Assembly: GCF_000719135.1 (NCBI RefSeq)
Contig: NZ_JOEK01000012.1
Location: 186,001 to 250,000 of the forward strand
Reading direction: 5' to 3'
Length of the DNA: 64,000 bases
Origin: Streptomyces avicenniae
Lineage (GTDB): Bacteria > Actinomycetota > Actinomycetes > Streptomycetales > Streptomycetaceae
Below the pieces are notes generated by a model, which searched no databases, had not been told where the DNA came from, and saw nothing but the letters and a program-made list of their open reading frames with translations. The translations under genes and the position numbers were made by a program. Below, one piece after another: positions 30,477 to 39,408 of this stretch. The stretch's first letter is position 1. Every line of letters starts with the position of its first letter.

Positions 30477-31627
30477 CGCCCGCCCGCCCCCTGCCGGTCG
30501 TCATCGTCGCCGGGCTCCACTCCGACGCCAGGAAGGCCGTCACGCGGCGGCTCCTCGCCACCGTGCCCGGCAGCGTCGCCCTCCACCACGACCTCACCGG
30601 CGCACCGGACGGCACGGTCCTGCGCACCGTGCGCGACGCGTCCGGCGAGCTGTCGCGCGGCGTCACCCCGCTCGTCAACGACTGCGCCTGCTGCGCGCTG
30701 CGCGAGGATCTGGTGCCCGAGTTGGAGCGGCTGGCCGACAGCGGCCTCGCCCGGCTGGCCGTCCTCGAACTGTGGGACTCGGTCGAACCCCGCGGCATGG
30801 CCGAGGTGATCGCCGCGCACGGCGGCGACGCGCTCACCCTCACGCAGGTGATGACGGCCGTGGACCCGGCCCTCGTCCTGCCCTGCCTCGCCAACGGCGA
30901 CGACCTCGCCGAGGCGGGCCTCGCGGCGGCCGTCACCGACAACCGCACGGTGGGCGACACCTGGGCCCGGCAGTTGGAGTACGCGCCGGTGCTGGCCGTC
31001 GTCGAGGACGGCACGGCCGACGACACCGACCGCGCGCTCCTCACCCAACTGCACCCCACCGCACGGCAGGTGCCCGTCTCCTCCGGCGAACTGGCGGCGC
31101 TCGCCTTCGCCGGGTTCGACGTCGGCGCCGCCGCCGACGCGCAGGACGCCGCGTGCGCCCTGCTCCCGCAGCAGGCCGACGAGTCGGGCGTCGCCACCCT
31201 GGTGTGGCGCCGCCACCGGCCCTTCCACCCGGCGCGCCTGTACGAGGCGCTGGAGGACCTGTGCTGCGCCGCCGCGCGCAGCCGGGGCCGCTTCTGGCTC
31301 GCCGACCGGCCCGACACACTGCTCGCCTGGGACGCGGCGGGCGGCGCGCTGTGCGTCGAGAACGCGGGCCCCTGGCTGGCCTCGCTGCCCGACGCGGCCT
31401 GGGAGTGGGTGCCGCCGGTGCGCCGCGCGGCGGCGTCCCTCGACTGGCACCCGGAGCACGGGGACCGCTGCCAGCACCTGGTGTTCACCTCGCCGGGGCT
31501 CGACCGCGACGGGCTGACGCGCGTCCTCGAATCGTGCCTGCTCACCGACGCCGAACTGGCGGCGGGACCCGCCGCGTGGAAGCGCTACCCCGACGCCTTC
31601 GACGGCCTGCTCGACCCCGTCTCCTGA
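30473..31627 (+). CDS. COG0523/CobW-like zinc-homeostasis protein with degenerate P-loop
   Basis: This 384-residue protein belongs to the CobW/COG0523 metallochaperone group. The signature CxCC is present as CACC at 71-74, the ELWDSVEP region follows, and a C-terminal CobW_C-like domain ends near residue 370. The P-loop region reads [11 protein letters not shown] (about 13-23) instead of GxxxxGK[ST], so GTP binding may be lost or altered. It sits inside a Zur-type operon between L33 and S18 genes, consistent with a role in delivering zinc during starvation. Start ATG 30473 is coupled to a short upstream frame. Confidence 0.88.
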   Translation: MTPARPLPVVIVAGLHSDARKAVTRRLLATVPGSVALHHDLTGAPDGTVLRTVRDASGELSRGVTPLVNDCACCALREDLVPELERLADSGLARLAVLELWDSVEPRGMAEVIAAHGGDALTLTQVMTAVDPALVLPCLANGDDLAEAGLAAAVTDNRTVGDTWARQLEYAPVLAVVEDGTADDTDRALLTQLHPTARQVPVSSGELAALAFAGFDVGAAADAQDAACALLPQQADESGVATLVWRRHRPFHPARLYEALEDLCCAAARSRGRFWLADRPDTLLAWDAAGGALCVENAGPWLASLPDAAWEWVPPVRRAAASLDWHPEHGDRCQHLVFTSPGLDRDGLTRVLESCLLTDAELAAGPAAWKRYPDAFDGLLDPVS

Positions 31628-31668
31628 CCCCCGACCGCTCCCCGATTCCCGACAGTTCGGAGCCCACC

Positions 31669-31905
31669 ATGCCCCGCCGCACCGACCCGCGCCGCCAGCA
31701 GAAGCCGCGCCCCAACCCGCTGTACGCCGCCGGGATCACGTACATCGACTACAAGGACACCAACCTGCTGCGGAAGTTCATCTCCGACCGCGGCAAGATC
31801 CGCAGCCGCCGCGTCACCCACGTCACCGTGCAGCAGCAACGACAGCTCACCCGGGCGATCAAGAACGCCCGTGAGATGGCGCTGCTGCCCTACGCGGGCC
31901 GCTGA
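31669..31905 (+). CDS. rpsR: 30S ribosomal protein S18 paralogue
   Basis: A 78-residue S18 with the conserved core [22 protein letters not shown] and [22 protein letters not shown] in separate blocks. No zinc-binding cysteines are present. It lies 41 bases downstream of the COG0523 gene in the same operon. It is the alternative (C-minus) copy used under zinc limitation by analogy with characterised streptomycete Zur regulons. Confidence 0.96.
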   Translation: MPRRTDPRRQQKPRPNPLYAAGITYIDYKDTNLLRKFISDRGKIRSRRVTHVTVQQQRQLTRAIKNAREMALLPYAGR

Positions 31906-31941
31906 CACCCCCACCCCCCACCCACCACGAAGGAGAGCACG

Positions 31942-32112
31942 ATGGCCGTCCCCAAGCGGAAGACGTCCCGCAGCAACACCCGCCACCGCAGGGCCCAGTG
32001 GAAGGCGAGCACGCCGGAACTCGTCCCGATCACGGTGGACGGCGTACGCCACCTGGTGCCCCGGAGCCTGCTGCGGGCGTACCAGCGCGGGTACCTGCAC
32101 CCGGGAGACTGA
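31942..32112 (+). CDS. rpmF: zinc-free 50S ribosomal protein L32 paralogue
   Basis: A short 56-residue L32 starting [20 protein letters not shown], with AAGGAGAG nine bases upstream. The four cysteines of the zinc ribbon are missing, so it is the C-minus form. It is the last gene of the rightward arm of the Zur-type regulon and is easily missed because of its size. Confidence 0.94.
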   Translation: MAVPKRKTSRSNTRHRRAQWKASTPELVPITVDGVRHLVPRSLLRAYQRGYLHPGD

Positions 32113-32224
32113 CCGGCGCGCGGGAGAGCGGGCTCCCCGGGGCGGGCGGTGGACGCAGCCACGCACCACCCGCCCCTCGCAACTAATCTGGCCCCAAGTG
32201 TTCGTTGACACGGGGGGTAGTGCG

Positions 32225-32924
32225 GTGCGCGCGTCAGATTGGTCTCCGGTGGGGATGGATTCCGATCCGACGCCGGGGGACCCGGACGAGGTCCGTGAAC
32301 TGGCGGACGCTTTGCAGACGTTCGCGGACGATGTGCACCTCGGCACAGGGCTCGTTGGGCGACGCACAGGACTGGGTCTCACGTGCCGGGGACGAGTCCG
32401 ACCGGCTCCAGCGTGAGGGCGAACGCGACAACGCCCCGCCCCCGGACGAGGCCGAGGTCCGCGCCGCCACCCGCGACCGCCAAGCAGCCGATGCCGCCCG
32501 CGACGCCGCACAGGCCCGCGTCGATACCGCCCAGGACAGCCTTGACGCCGCCCGCGAACTCGCCCAGCAGGCACGGGAGATGCGTGAGGAGGCCGCACGC
32601 GAGGCGGCCAGGGACATCGACGAAGCCTCCGACGCCGGGATCCAGAACCGCAAATGGTGGCAGAAGGCCGTCCACTGGGTCACCGAAAACTGGGACACCA
32701 TCGTTGACGTCTGCAAGGTGATCGTCGCCGTCCTCGGCGTCGTCGTGATGATCATCGGCGGACCCCTCGCCCTCATCGTCCTCGCCGCAGCCCTCGTCGT
32801 CCTCGCCGACACCCTCATCAAATACGCGCGCGGCGAAGCATCCCTCTGGGACGTCGCCTTCGCCGCCCTCGACTGCATCCCCGGCATGAAAGGCCTCACC
32901 ACCCTCGCGCGTACGACCGGATGA
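32225..32924 (+). pseudogene. N-terminal half of an RHS/ESX-type effector, broken by two deletions
   Basis: The reading starts at GTG 32225 with the WXG-like lead VRASDWSPVGM and runs to about 32335 (TFADDVH). The homologous text then resumes in another frame at about 32345 (AQGSLGDAQDWVS), continues through a coiled coil and two membrane helices (about 32680-32850), and reaches GMKGLTTLA near 32905. Another frame change follows before AYDRMRNLVRSRGTDP, which opens the RHS core. From memory of intact streptomycete homologues, roughly 85 and 40 residues are missing at the two junctions. A sequencing or assembly fault is possible, but two separate junctions make real deletions more likely. Confidence 0.75.
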
Positions 32925-35900
32925 GGAATCTCGTCCGCAGCCGCGGCACCGACCCGATCGACCTGGCCACGGGCACGATGTACCTGCCGCAGACCGACCT
33001 GGTGCTCCCCGGCACGCTGCCGCTGGTCTTCAACCGCCGCGCCGAGTCCGGTTACGGCGCCGGGTTCTGGTTCGGCCCGTCGTGGGCCTCCACGCTCGAC
33101 CAGCGCCTCGAAGTGGACGAGGAGGGCGTCGTCCTCGTCACCGAGGACGGGATGCTGCTCACGTATCCCCACCAGGAGGTCGGCGCCGCCGCCCTGCCGT
33201 CGGCCGGTCCGTCCCTGGAACTGCGCCGCCTGGCCGACGGCACCCACACGGTCACCGATCCCGTCACCGGTCACACGCGCTGCTTCGCCAAACCGGGCAA
33301 CAGCGGCGTCGCCCTCCTGACGCGGATCATCGACCGCAACGCCAACACCATCGACTTCACCTACGACGCCTACGGCGCTCCCACCGCCCTGCGCCACTCG
33401 GCGGGTTACCACCTCACCGTCACCACGGACGACGGCCGCGTCACCGCCCTCACGCTCGAGAACGGCGGCGGCACCGTCAAGCGCTACGGCTACACGGACG
33501 GCAGCCTCACCGAGATCATCGACTCGTCGGGTGCCGCCCTGCGTCTCACCTACGACGACCGGCACCGCATCACCTCGTGGACGGACACCAACGCCGGCAC
33601 GTACGCCTACACCTACGACGACCGCGACCGCTGCACGTCGGGCCGTGGCGGAGCCGGGCACCTCACGCTGACCCTCGCCTACGACGGCCAGGACGCCGCC
33701 TGGCCGGGGCGACGCGTCACCACCGTGACCACCGCGGAAGGCCGGACGACCCGGTTCGTCGTCAACGACCACTGCGACGTCGTCGCCGAGATCGACCCGT
33801 TGGGGCACGTCACCCGGAGCGAGTTCGACGAGAGGCACCGCCTCACCGCCTGGACCGACGCGCTCGGCCACACCACACGCGTCACCCACCACGAGACGGG
33901 CCAGCCCCTCACGGTCACGCGCCCCGACGGCGAGACCATCCGCATGGCCTACGACGCCCTGGGCCAGCTGACCGAGGCGACCCTGCCGAACGGCGCCGTC
34001 TGGCAACACCGTTACGACGAGCACGGCAACCGCGTCGCCACGACCGACCCCCTCGGCGGCACCGTACGCCGGAGCTTCGACCGCCACGGGGCGCTCACGA
34101 GCACCAGCACGCCGCTCGGCGCGACGACGCGGCTCGTCTGCGATCCGGCGGGGCTCCCCGTGGAGGTGACCGATCCGCTGGGCGCGCGGCGGACACGGCG
34201 GTACGACGCGTTCGGCCGGGTCACGGCCGTCGAGGGCGACGGGGGCGGGCTTACGCGTCTGTGGTGGTCGGTCGAGGGCCGCCTGACACGCGTCGTGGGG
34301 CCGGACGGGGCCGAGCGCACCTGGGAGTACGACGGCGAGGGCAACTGCCGTCGTCTCACGGGCCCGGGCGGCGCCACGACCACCTTCGAGCACACCGATT
34401 TCGACCTGCTGGCGGCACGGACCGATCCCGACGGCTCCCGGTACACGTTCGAGCACGACGCCTCCCTCCGGCTGACGAAGGTCGTGGACGGCCAGGGCCG
34501 CGCCTGGGAGTACACCTACGACGCCGCAGGCCGACTCACGGCGGAGCGCGACTTCGACGGGCGGCGGACCGCGTACGCACGGGACGCCGCGGGACGGCTC
34601 GTCAGCCGGACGAACGCCGCCGGTCAGACCGTCTCCTACGTGCACGACAGCATGGGCCGGTTGATCGGCAAGGACACCGGCGACCGGCGGATCACGTTCG
34701 CGCACGACGGGAACGGCAACCTCGTCGGCGCCACCGGTCCCGACTGCGAGGTGCGGCGCACCCTGGACGCCGTGGGCCGGATCACTTCCGAGAGCATCAA
34801 CGGCCGCGCCCTGCACACGAGGTACGACGAGGCGGGCCGCCGGAGCGGGCGCCTGACCCCGAGCGGTCTTGACACCGACTACGTCCATGACGCCGCCGGA
34901 CGCCGCACCTCGTTCCACACCCACGGGCACGACATCGCCTCGACGTACGACCTCGCCGGACGCGAACTGACCCGCACCCTCGGGGAGTCGCTGCGCTTCA
35001 CGCACGACTGGGACACCGCGGGGCGGCTGGTCGAACAGCTGGTGTCCGTCGGCGGACGCGAACTCGGGCGCCGCTCGTACGCGTACCGGCCGGACGGCGT
35101 GCTCGAAGCACTGTCGGAGCCCCGGACCGGCGAGACCGTCCTGGAGACCGACCGGGCAGGACGCGTCACCTCCCTGGGGGAGGAGCGGTACACCTACCGC
35201 TCCGGCAGCATGCAGAACTCGGCCCAGTGGTCGGGGCGTACGACGGACGGGCACGCGTACGACGGATATCGGCTGTCCGGCACGGGAGCCACGCACTACG
35301 AGTACGACGAGGCAGGTCGTGTCGTCGTGCGACGGAAAAAGCGTCTCTCGAGAAAACCGGACGTGTGGCGTTACCGGTGGGACGCCGAGGACCGGCTCGT
35401 GGAAGTCGTCACACCGGACGGGAAACGGTGGCACTACGCGTACGATCCGTTCGGCCGCAGGATATCCAAGCGCTTTCTGCCGTCGGACGGCGAATCCCCG
35501 GCAGAACAAACCCTTTTCACCTGGGATCGCAGCGTTCTTGTCGAACAGACCACCACCCGCGAGGATCTCGCTCATTCCATAACTCTGACCTGGGAATACG
35601 ACGGGCGCATTCCCCTCTCCCAGACGGAGCGCCTCACCGACAGGACGACCCAGGAGGAAGTGGATTCCCGCTTCTTCGCCATCGTCACCGACCTCACCGG
35701 CTCGCCCCGTGAGTTGATCAGCGAGACGGGCGAGACGGGTTGGCGCGCCGACAGGACGTTGTGGGGCGTGACGTCGTGGGCACGCGGGAGCACGGCCCAC
35801 ACCCCCCTGCGTTTCCCTGGCCAGTACGCCGACCCGGAGTCCGGCCTGGCGTACAACTACCAGCGGCACTACGACGACGAGACCGCCCGCTACGTGTCGC

Positions 35901-36361
35901 CCGACCCCCTGGGCCTCGCCGCGGGCCCCGACCCCTACGCCTACGTCGGCAACCCGTTCCTCTGGACGGACCCCCTCGGGCTCAGCCCGTGCCCCAACAA
36001 CGTCGCCCTCGGCCTGCGCAGCGAGGGATTGCGGGAATTCGCCGAAGCCCACGATTTCACCCATTACCTGGACGACATGGAGACATGGGAGAACCAGGTG
36101 TGGCAGGCGACCCGCAACGAAGACGTCCGGCTGCATGTCGCGCTGGACGGCTTCACGGGATCAACTCCCTCCGAGCGCTTCATGAATGCCTATCGCGAGG
36201 GAATGGGGGACAACTGGTTCGCCACAGAACGCGAGATGTACCATGTCGGAGAATCGGTCAGGAGAGAGTACCGGAGTTGGGACAGCATCACCTTCTACGA
36301 AGGCGGCAGCCCGGTCTCCCTCCCGGAACCCGCCACCTGGCCCCGCCCCGGAAGGACCTAG
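32921..36361 (+). CDS. RHS-repeat polymorphic toxin (core and toxin tip)
   Basis: A 1146-residue frame that begins at the RHS entry sequence RNLVRSRGTDPIDLATG. It runs through more than a dozen YD-type repeats (for example YEYDEAGRVV) and reaches the cage-closing motif DPLGLAAGPDPYAYVGNP, then TDPLGL. The last 120 residues form the variable toxin tip (ALGLRSEGLREFAEAHDF... VRLHVALDGF... SWDSITFYEGG), whose activity I cannot name with confidence. The ATG at 32921 overlaps the stop of the broken N-terminal part (ATGA), so the core may still be translated by coupling. The lower-GC 3' third suggests tip exchange. Confidence 0.9.
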   Translation: MRNLVRSRGTDPIDLATGTMYLPQTDLVLPGTLPLVFNRRAESGYGAGFWFGPSWASTLDQRLEVDEEGVVLVTEDGMLLTYPHQEVGAAALPSAGPSLELRRLADGTHTVTDPVTGHTRCFAKPGNSGVALLTRIIDRNANTIDFTYDAYGAPTALRHSAGYHLTVTTDDGRVTALTLENGGGTVKRYGYTDGSLTEIIDSSGAALRLTYDDRHRITSWTDTNAGTYAYTYDDRDRCTSGRGGAGHLTLTLAYDGQDAAWPGRRVTTVTTAEGRTTRFVVNDHCDVVAEIDPLGHVTRSEFDERHRLTAWTDALGHTTRVTHHETGQPLTVTRPDGETIRMAYDALGQLTEATLPNGAVWQHRYDEHGNRVATTDPLGGTVRRSFDRHGALTSTSTPLGATTRLVCDPAGLPVEVTDPLGARRTRRYDAFGRVTAVEGDGGGLTRLWWSVEGRLTRVVGPDGAERTWEYDGEGNCRRLTGPGGATTTFEHTDFDLLAARTDPDGSRYTFEHDASLRLTKVVDGQGRAWEYTYDAAGRLTAERDFDGRRTAYARDAAGRLVSRTNAAGQTVSYVHDSMGRLIGKDTGDRRITFAHDGNGNLVGATGPDCEVRRTLDAVGRITSESINGRALHTRYDEAGRRSGRLTPSGLDTDYVHDAAGRRTSFHTHGHDIASTYDLAGRELTRTLGESLRFTHDWDTAGRLVEQLVSVGGRELGRRSYAYRPDGVLEALSEPRTGETVLETDRAGRVTSLGEERYTYRSGSMQNSAQWSGRTTDGHAYDGYRLSGTGATHYEYDEAGRVVVRRKKRLSRKPDVWRYRWDAEDRLVEVVTPDGKRWHYAYDPFGRRISKRFLPSDGESPAEQTLFTWDRSVLVEQTTTREDLAHSITLTWEYDGRIPLSQTERLTDRTTQEEVDSRFFAIVTDLTGSPRELISETGETGWRADRTLWGVTSWARGSTAHTPLRFPGQYADPESGLAYNYQRHYDDETARYVSPDPLGLAAGPDPYAYVGNPFLWTDPLGLSPCPNNVALGLRSEGLREFAEAHDFTHYLDDMETWENQVWQATRNEDVRLHVALDGFTGSTPSERFMNAYREGMGDNWFATEREMYHVGESVRREYRSWDSITFYEGGSPVSLPEPATWPRPGRT

Positions 36362-36714
36362 TGAACGAGATCGGCAGCTGGGACAGGACGTTCCAGCTCT
36401 GGCAGTATTCCGTGAGCCACTCGCTCCTGCTGCTGCGGAGTTTCCACCCGCAGAGGTACAGCACGCGGATCGACGTCGCCTTCGCCTCCGTCTCGGAGAT
36501 GAAGGTGGCCGCCACGTACGAGCGCCTGACCGTCCAGGAGGCGGAGGGCCGCCTCGCGCACGACACGTTGGGCCGCGAACCGCTGGGCCACGAGACCGTG
36601 TACCTGCTGAACGGCGGCGCGGGATACGTGTGCGCGACCCGGTGCGCGTGGCACGAGGACGACGGGAACCACAAGACGCCGTCCAAGTTCGGCCCGCTGC
36701 GCGGGACGGCCTGA
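36361..36714 (+). CDS. candidate immunity protein for the RHS toxin
   Basis: A GTG start shares one base with the toxin stop (TAGTG) and has GGAAGGA upstream, so the 117-residue product is co-translated with the toxin. It is soluble, with WDRTFQLWQYSVSHSLLLLRS and an acidic, aromatic second half ending NHKTPSKFGPL. Position immediately after a variable toxin tip is the standard mark of an immunity gene. The family is not recognised. Confidence 0.78.
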   Translation: MNEIGSWDRTFQLWQYSVSHSLLLLRSFHPQRYSTRIDVAFASVSEMKVAATYERLTVQEAEGRLAHDTLGREPLGHETVYLLNGGAGYVCATRCAWHEDDGNHKTPSKFGPLRGTA

Positions 36715-36730
36715 GCGCCGCGCGGGACCG

Positions 36731-37084
36731 ATGAGCCTCGGGAACCGGGCGCTGGCCGCCCTGGCGTCCGACAGCGCCCGGGGGCCGTTCCTCCTGGCGC
36801 TCGGGCACAGGCTGGGGATCGCGGCGCGTGAGATCTTCGCCGACGGCTCCCCCGGCCGCCTGCGCCGCGCCCAGGCGTGCAACGAGATGATGATCATCAT
36901 CTGGACACAGGCGCGGGCGCCGCGCGGCAGCGGGGACGGCTACCCGGACCGCGCCTTCCTCACCGCGCTGCTGAGCAAGGCGGACGGGGGCGAGGCCCGC
37001 CCGCAGCTCGACCACGCCGTACGAGCCGCCCTCGCCGCCGTCGAACCACCGCCGCCTCCGAACGGCCCCGACCCCGGCGCCTGA
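36731..37084 (+). CDS. small RHS-associated protein, 117 aa
   Basis: Sixteen bases after the immunity gene, the ATG at 36731 opens a helical 117-residue protein containing RRAQACNEMMIIIWTQA and YPDRAFLTALLSKA. Proteins of this type occur near toxin tips in streptomycetes, so it may be a second or orphan immunity protein. The ribosome site is weak and the function is not established. Confidence 0.55.
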   Translation: MSLGNRALAALASDSARGPFLLALGHRLGIAAREIFADGSPGRLRRAQACNEMMIIIWTQARAPRGSGDGYPDRAFLTALLSKADGGEARPQLDHAVRAALAAVEPPPPPNGPDPGA

Positions 37085-37253
37085 CCCGGCTCGCAGCGCG
37101 GAGCATCAGGACATGCGCGCGCCAACAGCCGGACTGCGGGCGGCACATGGGCGAGTCCGGCGCCGCACGACCTGCTTCTGGACCGACCGGTTCGTGCGCA
37201 GGTCTCCACGTCACGTCGGAGGGTTACGGTAGTGCGGCGCCGGAGGAGGCCCG

Positions 37254-37892
37254 ATGGAGGACGTGTTCGACGGGACGGGCAGCCCGCCGCGCGGCTGGAT
37301 GCACGCCGTCTTCGAAGGAGGCCCGTACGGGGAGGACGTGGGGCGGTGCGTTCCCGGCCCTCCCGCGTCGGAGCTGCTCTCCGTGCCGCTGCCCGAGGGC
37401 GGCGTCCACACCTACCGGCTGAAGGTCGTGGGGTCGTGGTCCGCCCCGGACGACCCCATCGCCGTCTATGCCGCTGACGGGCCTCCCGTGCCGCCGACCC
37501 CCCTGACCGACCAGGAGAGGCGGTGGATCCAGGAGGGGCAGCGCAGGTCCGGCCTCGGGCCGGTCGGGCTGATCGCCCTCGACCCCCGCGGACGGATCGT
37601 GCGCGACCCCGATGCCTCCGCCGTCGAGGCGATGCTCGCCGACCTGGCGAGGAGGACGTACGTGTTCCTCCAACGCGTGACGGAAGGGCTAGAAGGCGAT
37701 CGCTACATCCACGCCCTGCTCCGGGAGGACGGAAGCTACGAGGTGGAGCACCGGTCGGGCGCCACCGCCGAGCGGCGTCGTGCACAGGTGACGTCCCGTG
37801 CGGCGGTCCGCGACACCTTGCTCGACTGGGCGGCTGACGGGCAGCGGTGGCGGACCGCGCTGCCCTGGCACGGTGTCGGCCGGACTCCGTGA
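37254..37892 (+). CDS. hypothetical protein, 212 aa
   Basis: A soluble 212-residue protein with no signal peptide, starting at an ATG after GGAGGCCCG. The N-terminal half is Gly/Pro-rich and beta-like (VHTYRLKVVGSWSAPDDPIAVY); the C-terminal half is helical with EAMLADLARRTYVFLQRV. It follows the RHS toxin-immunity set in the same direction after 169 bases and converges on the ATPase gene. Unrecognised; it could be another immunity-type or cargo gene of the locus. Confidence 0.62.
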   Translation: MEDVFDGTGSPPRGWMHAVFEGGPYGEDVGRCVPGPPASELLSVPLPEGGVHTYRLKVVGSWSAPDDPIAVYAADGPPVPPTPLTDQERRWIQEGQRRSGLGPVGLIALDPRGRIVRDPDASAVEAMLADLARRTYVFLQRVTEGLEGDRYIHALLREDGSYEVEHRSGATAERRRAQVTSRAAVRDTLLDWAADGQRWRTALPWHGVGRTP

Positions 37893-37920
37893 CGAGCCCT
37901 GCGGACGAGGGGCCCGGCCG

Positions 37921-39357
37921 TCAGGGGCGCCAGGCGGCGAGCAGTTCCTCGGGCCCCCAGTGGGCCGCCAGCGGCAGCCCGGCGGCCACGCCTGACCGTG
38001 AGACGGCGACCAGCGGCGTGGCGGCGTCCGCGCCCGGCACGGCGAGCACGTCGCGGACCAGCGCGTCGTAGTCGTGCCGGTCGAAGGGCCGCGTCTCCAG
38101 CCACTTCACCGAGCCGACGAACCGCACCTCCCCGGCGACCGGCTCGCGGTCCGCGCCGACGAGGTCGATCTCCGGGTTGTTCCGCCGGTTCCACCAGCCG
38201 CCGACCGCGCCGGTGTCGGGCCACGGGCTGTCGGGCAGCAGCCGCAGCAGCGCCTCACGGATCAGCGGCTCGACGGCCCGCCCGCGCCACGCCGTCCAGG
38301 ACCGTTCGATGCGCTCCAGCGCCAGGTCGCCCCGGCCGCGTTCGATGAGGGGGATCGCGCGCTGGACGAAGGCGAGCCAGAAGCGCAGGTACGGGTCGGC
38401 GATCCGGTAGCGCTTGTTCTTGCTGTCCGGCCTGGCGGACAGGGGGAGGTCGGCCGCCAGCACCCGTTTCGTCCGGAGGGTGGCGAGCAGCGGGGTGAGC
38501 GTGCCGGACGGCAGCGCGCCCGAGCCGCCCGCCTGCGCGGCGATCGCGCCGAATGTCCGCTCGCCGCTGCCGACCGCCTCCAGCACGGCCCGCGCGTGCG
38601 ACGCCTCGGGGAACTCGCCGAGCAGCGACAGCTCACCGGCCACCAGCAGCGGCGACAGCGGGTGCGTCACCGAGGCCCGCAGGAAGGCGGCGCGGTCCAT
38701 GCCGGGCCGCCAGGACTGGACGATCTCCGGGAACCCGCCGGTGATCAGGTGGGCGTCCAGCGCCTCGGCCGCGCCGAGCCCGGTCATGTCCCGCACGTCC
38801 GCCGGGTCGAGCGGCCGGACGGTCATCGTGGCGGCGCGTCCGAAGAACGGCCGCCCGTACGACTGGAGCGCCTCCATCATCGACATGTCGCTGCCGACCA
38901 GCACCAGCAGGACGGGCCGGGCCGACAGGTGCCGGTCCCAGACGGTCTGGAGCGCGCCCTCGAACTCGGGGTCCTGCTCGACCAGCCACGGCACCTCGTC
39001 CAGCACGGCGACGGCGGGCCGGTCCTCGGGGACGGCGAGCGCCAGGGCGCGCAGCGCCTGGTTCCAGTCCTGCGGCTGGAGACCGGCGACGAGTTCCGCC
39101 CCCGGCAGGGGCGCGTGCGCCAGGGTGGTGGTGAAGTCGGCCCGCTCGGCCACGGGATTGCGGCCCCGGCTGGCCTGGAACACCACGTAGGGGGCGCCCG
39201 AGCGGTCGCAGAACTCCTGGACAAGCCGCGACTTCCCGACACGGCGGCGCCCTGTCATGATCACGGCCCGCCCCCGCGTACCGCCCTCACCGTCCGCGAC
39301 GATCCGGTACTGCTCGGCGAGCAGCGCCAGATCCCCGCTCCGCCCTCGGAACTCCAT
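37921..39357 (-). CDS. AAA+ ATPase with DUF234 nuclease-like domain
   Basis: A 478-residue STAND-type ATPase of the family widespread in archaea and accessory bacterial regions. Walker A is GRRRVGKSRL (about 36-45), Walker B is VAVLDEVPWL (about 116-125), and a sensor motif GSDMSMM is at about 152-158. A winged-helix region precedes a C-terminal DUF234 domain (about 310-440) with NNPEIDLVGAD, then GEVRF and KW, a PD-(D/E)xK-like arrangement. Such proteins are often linked to mobile or defence regions. The target is unknown. Tandem repeats lie just upstream of its start. Confidence 0.88.
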   Translation of the reverse strand: MEFRGRSGDLALLAEQYRIVADGEGGTRGRAVIMTGRRRVGKSRLVQEFCDRSGAPYVVFQASRGRNPVAERADFTTTLAHAPLPGAELVAGLQPQDWNQALRALALAVPEDRPAVAVLDEVPWLVEQDPEFEGALQTVWDRHLSARPVLLVLVGSDMSMMEALQSYGRPFFGRAATMTVRPLDPADVRDMTGLGAAEALDAHLITGGFPEIVQSWRPGMDRAAFLRASVTHPLSPLLVAGELSLLGEFPEASHARAVLEAVGSGERTFGAIAAQAGGSGALPSGTLTPLLATLRTKRVLAADLPLSARPDSKNKRYRIADPYLRFWLAFVQRAIPLIERGRGDLALERIERSWTAWRGRAVEPLIREALLRLLPDSPWPDTGAVGGWWNRRNNPEIDLVGADREPVAGEVRFVGSVKWLETRPFDRHDYDALVRDVLAVPGADAATPLVAVSRSGVAAGLPLAAHWGPEELLAAWRP

Positions 39358-39373
39358 CCCCGCACCGCCCTAA

Positions 39374-39404
39374 ACGTAGACCGAATCTTACGTAGACCGA
39401 ATCT
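39374..39404 (-). repeat. tandem 15-bp direct repeat upstream of the ATPase gene
   Basis: ACGTAGACCGAATCT occurs twice (39374-39388 and 39390-39404) with a 16-base period, 17 to 47 bases upstream of the ATPase start codon. In a GC-rich genome this AT-leaning pair stands out and probably is a promoter or operator element. Confidence 0.6.
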
Positions 39405-39408
39405 ACCA

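Noticed and set aside
32234..36136. A 1300-codon minus-strand frame across the RHS locus
   Set aside because: The plus strand encodes clear YD repeats and the DPLGL motif; the opposite frame is a shadow.
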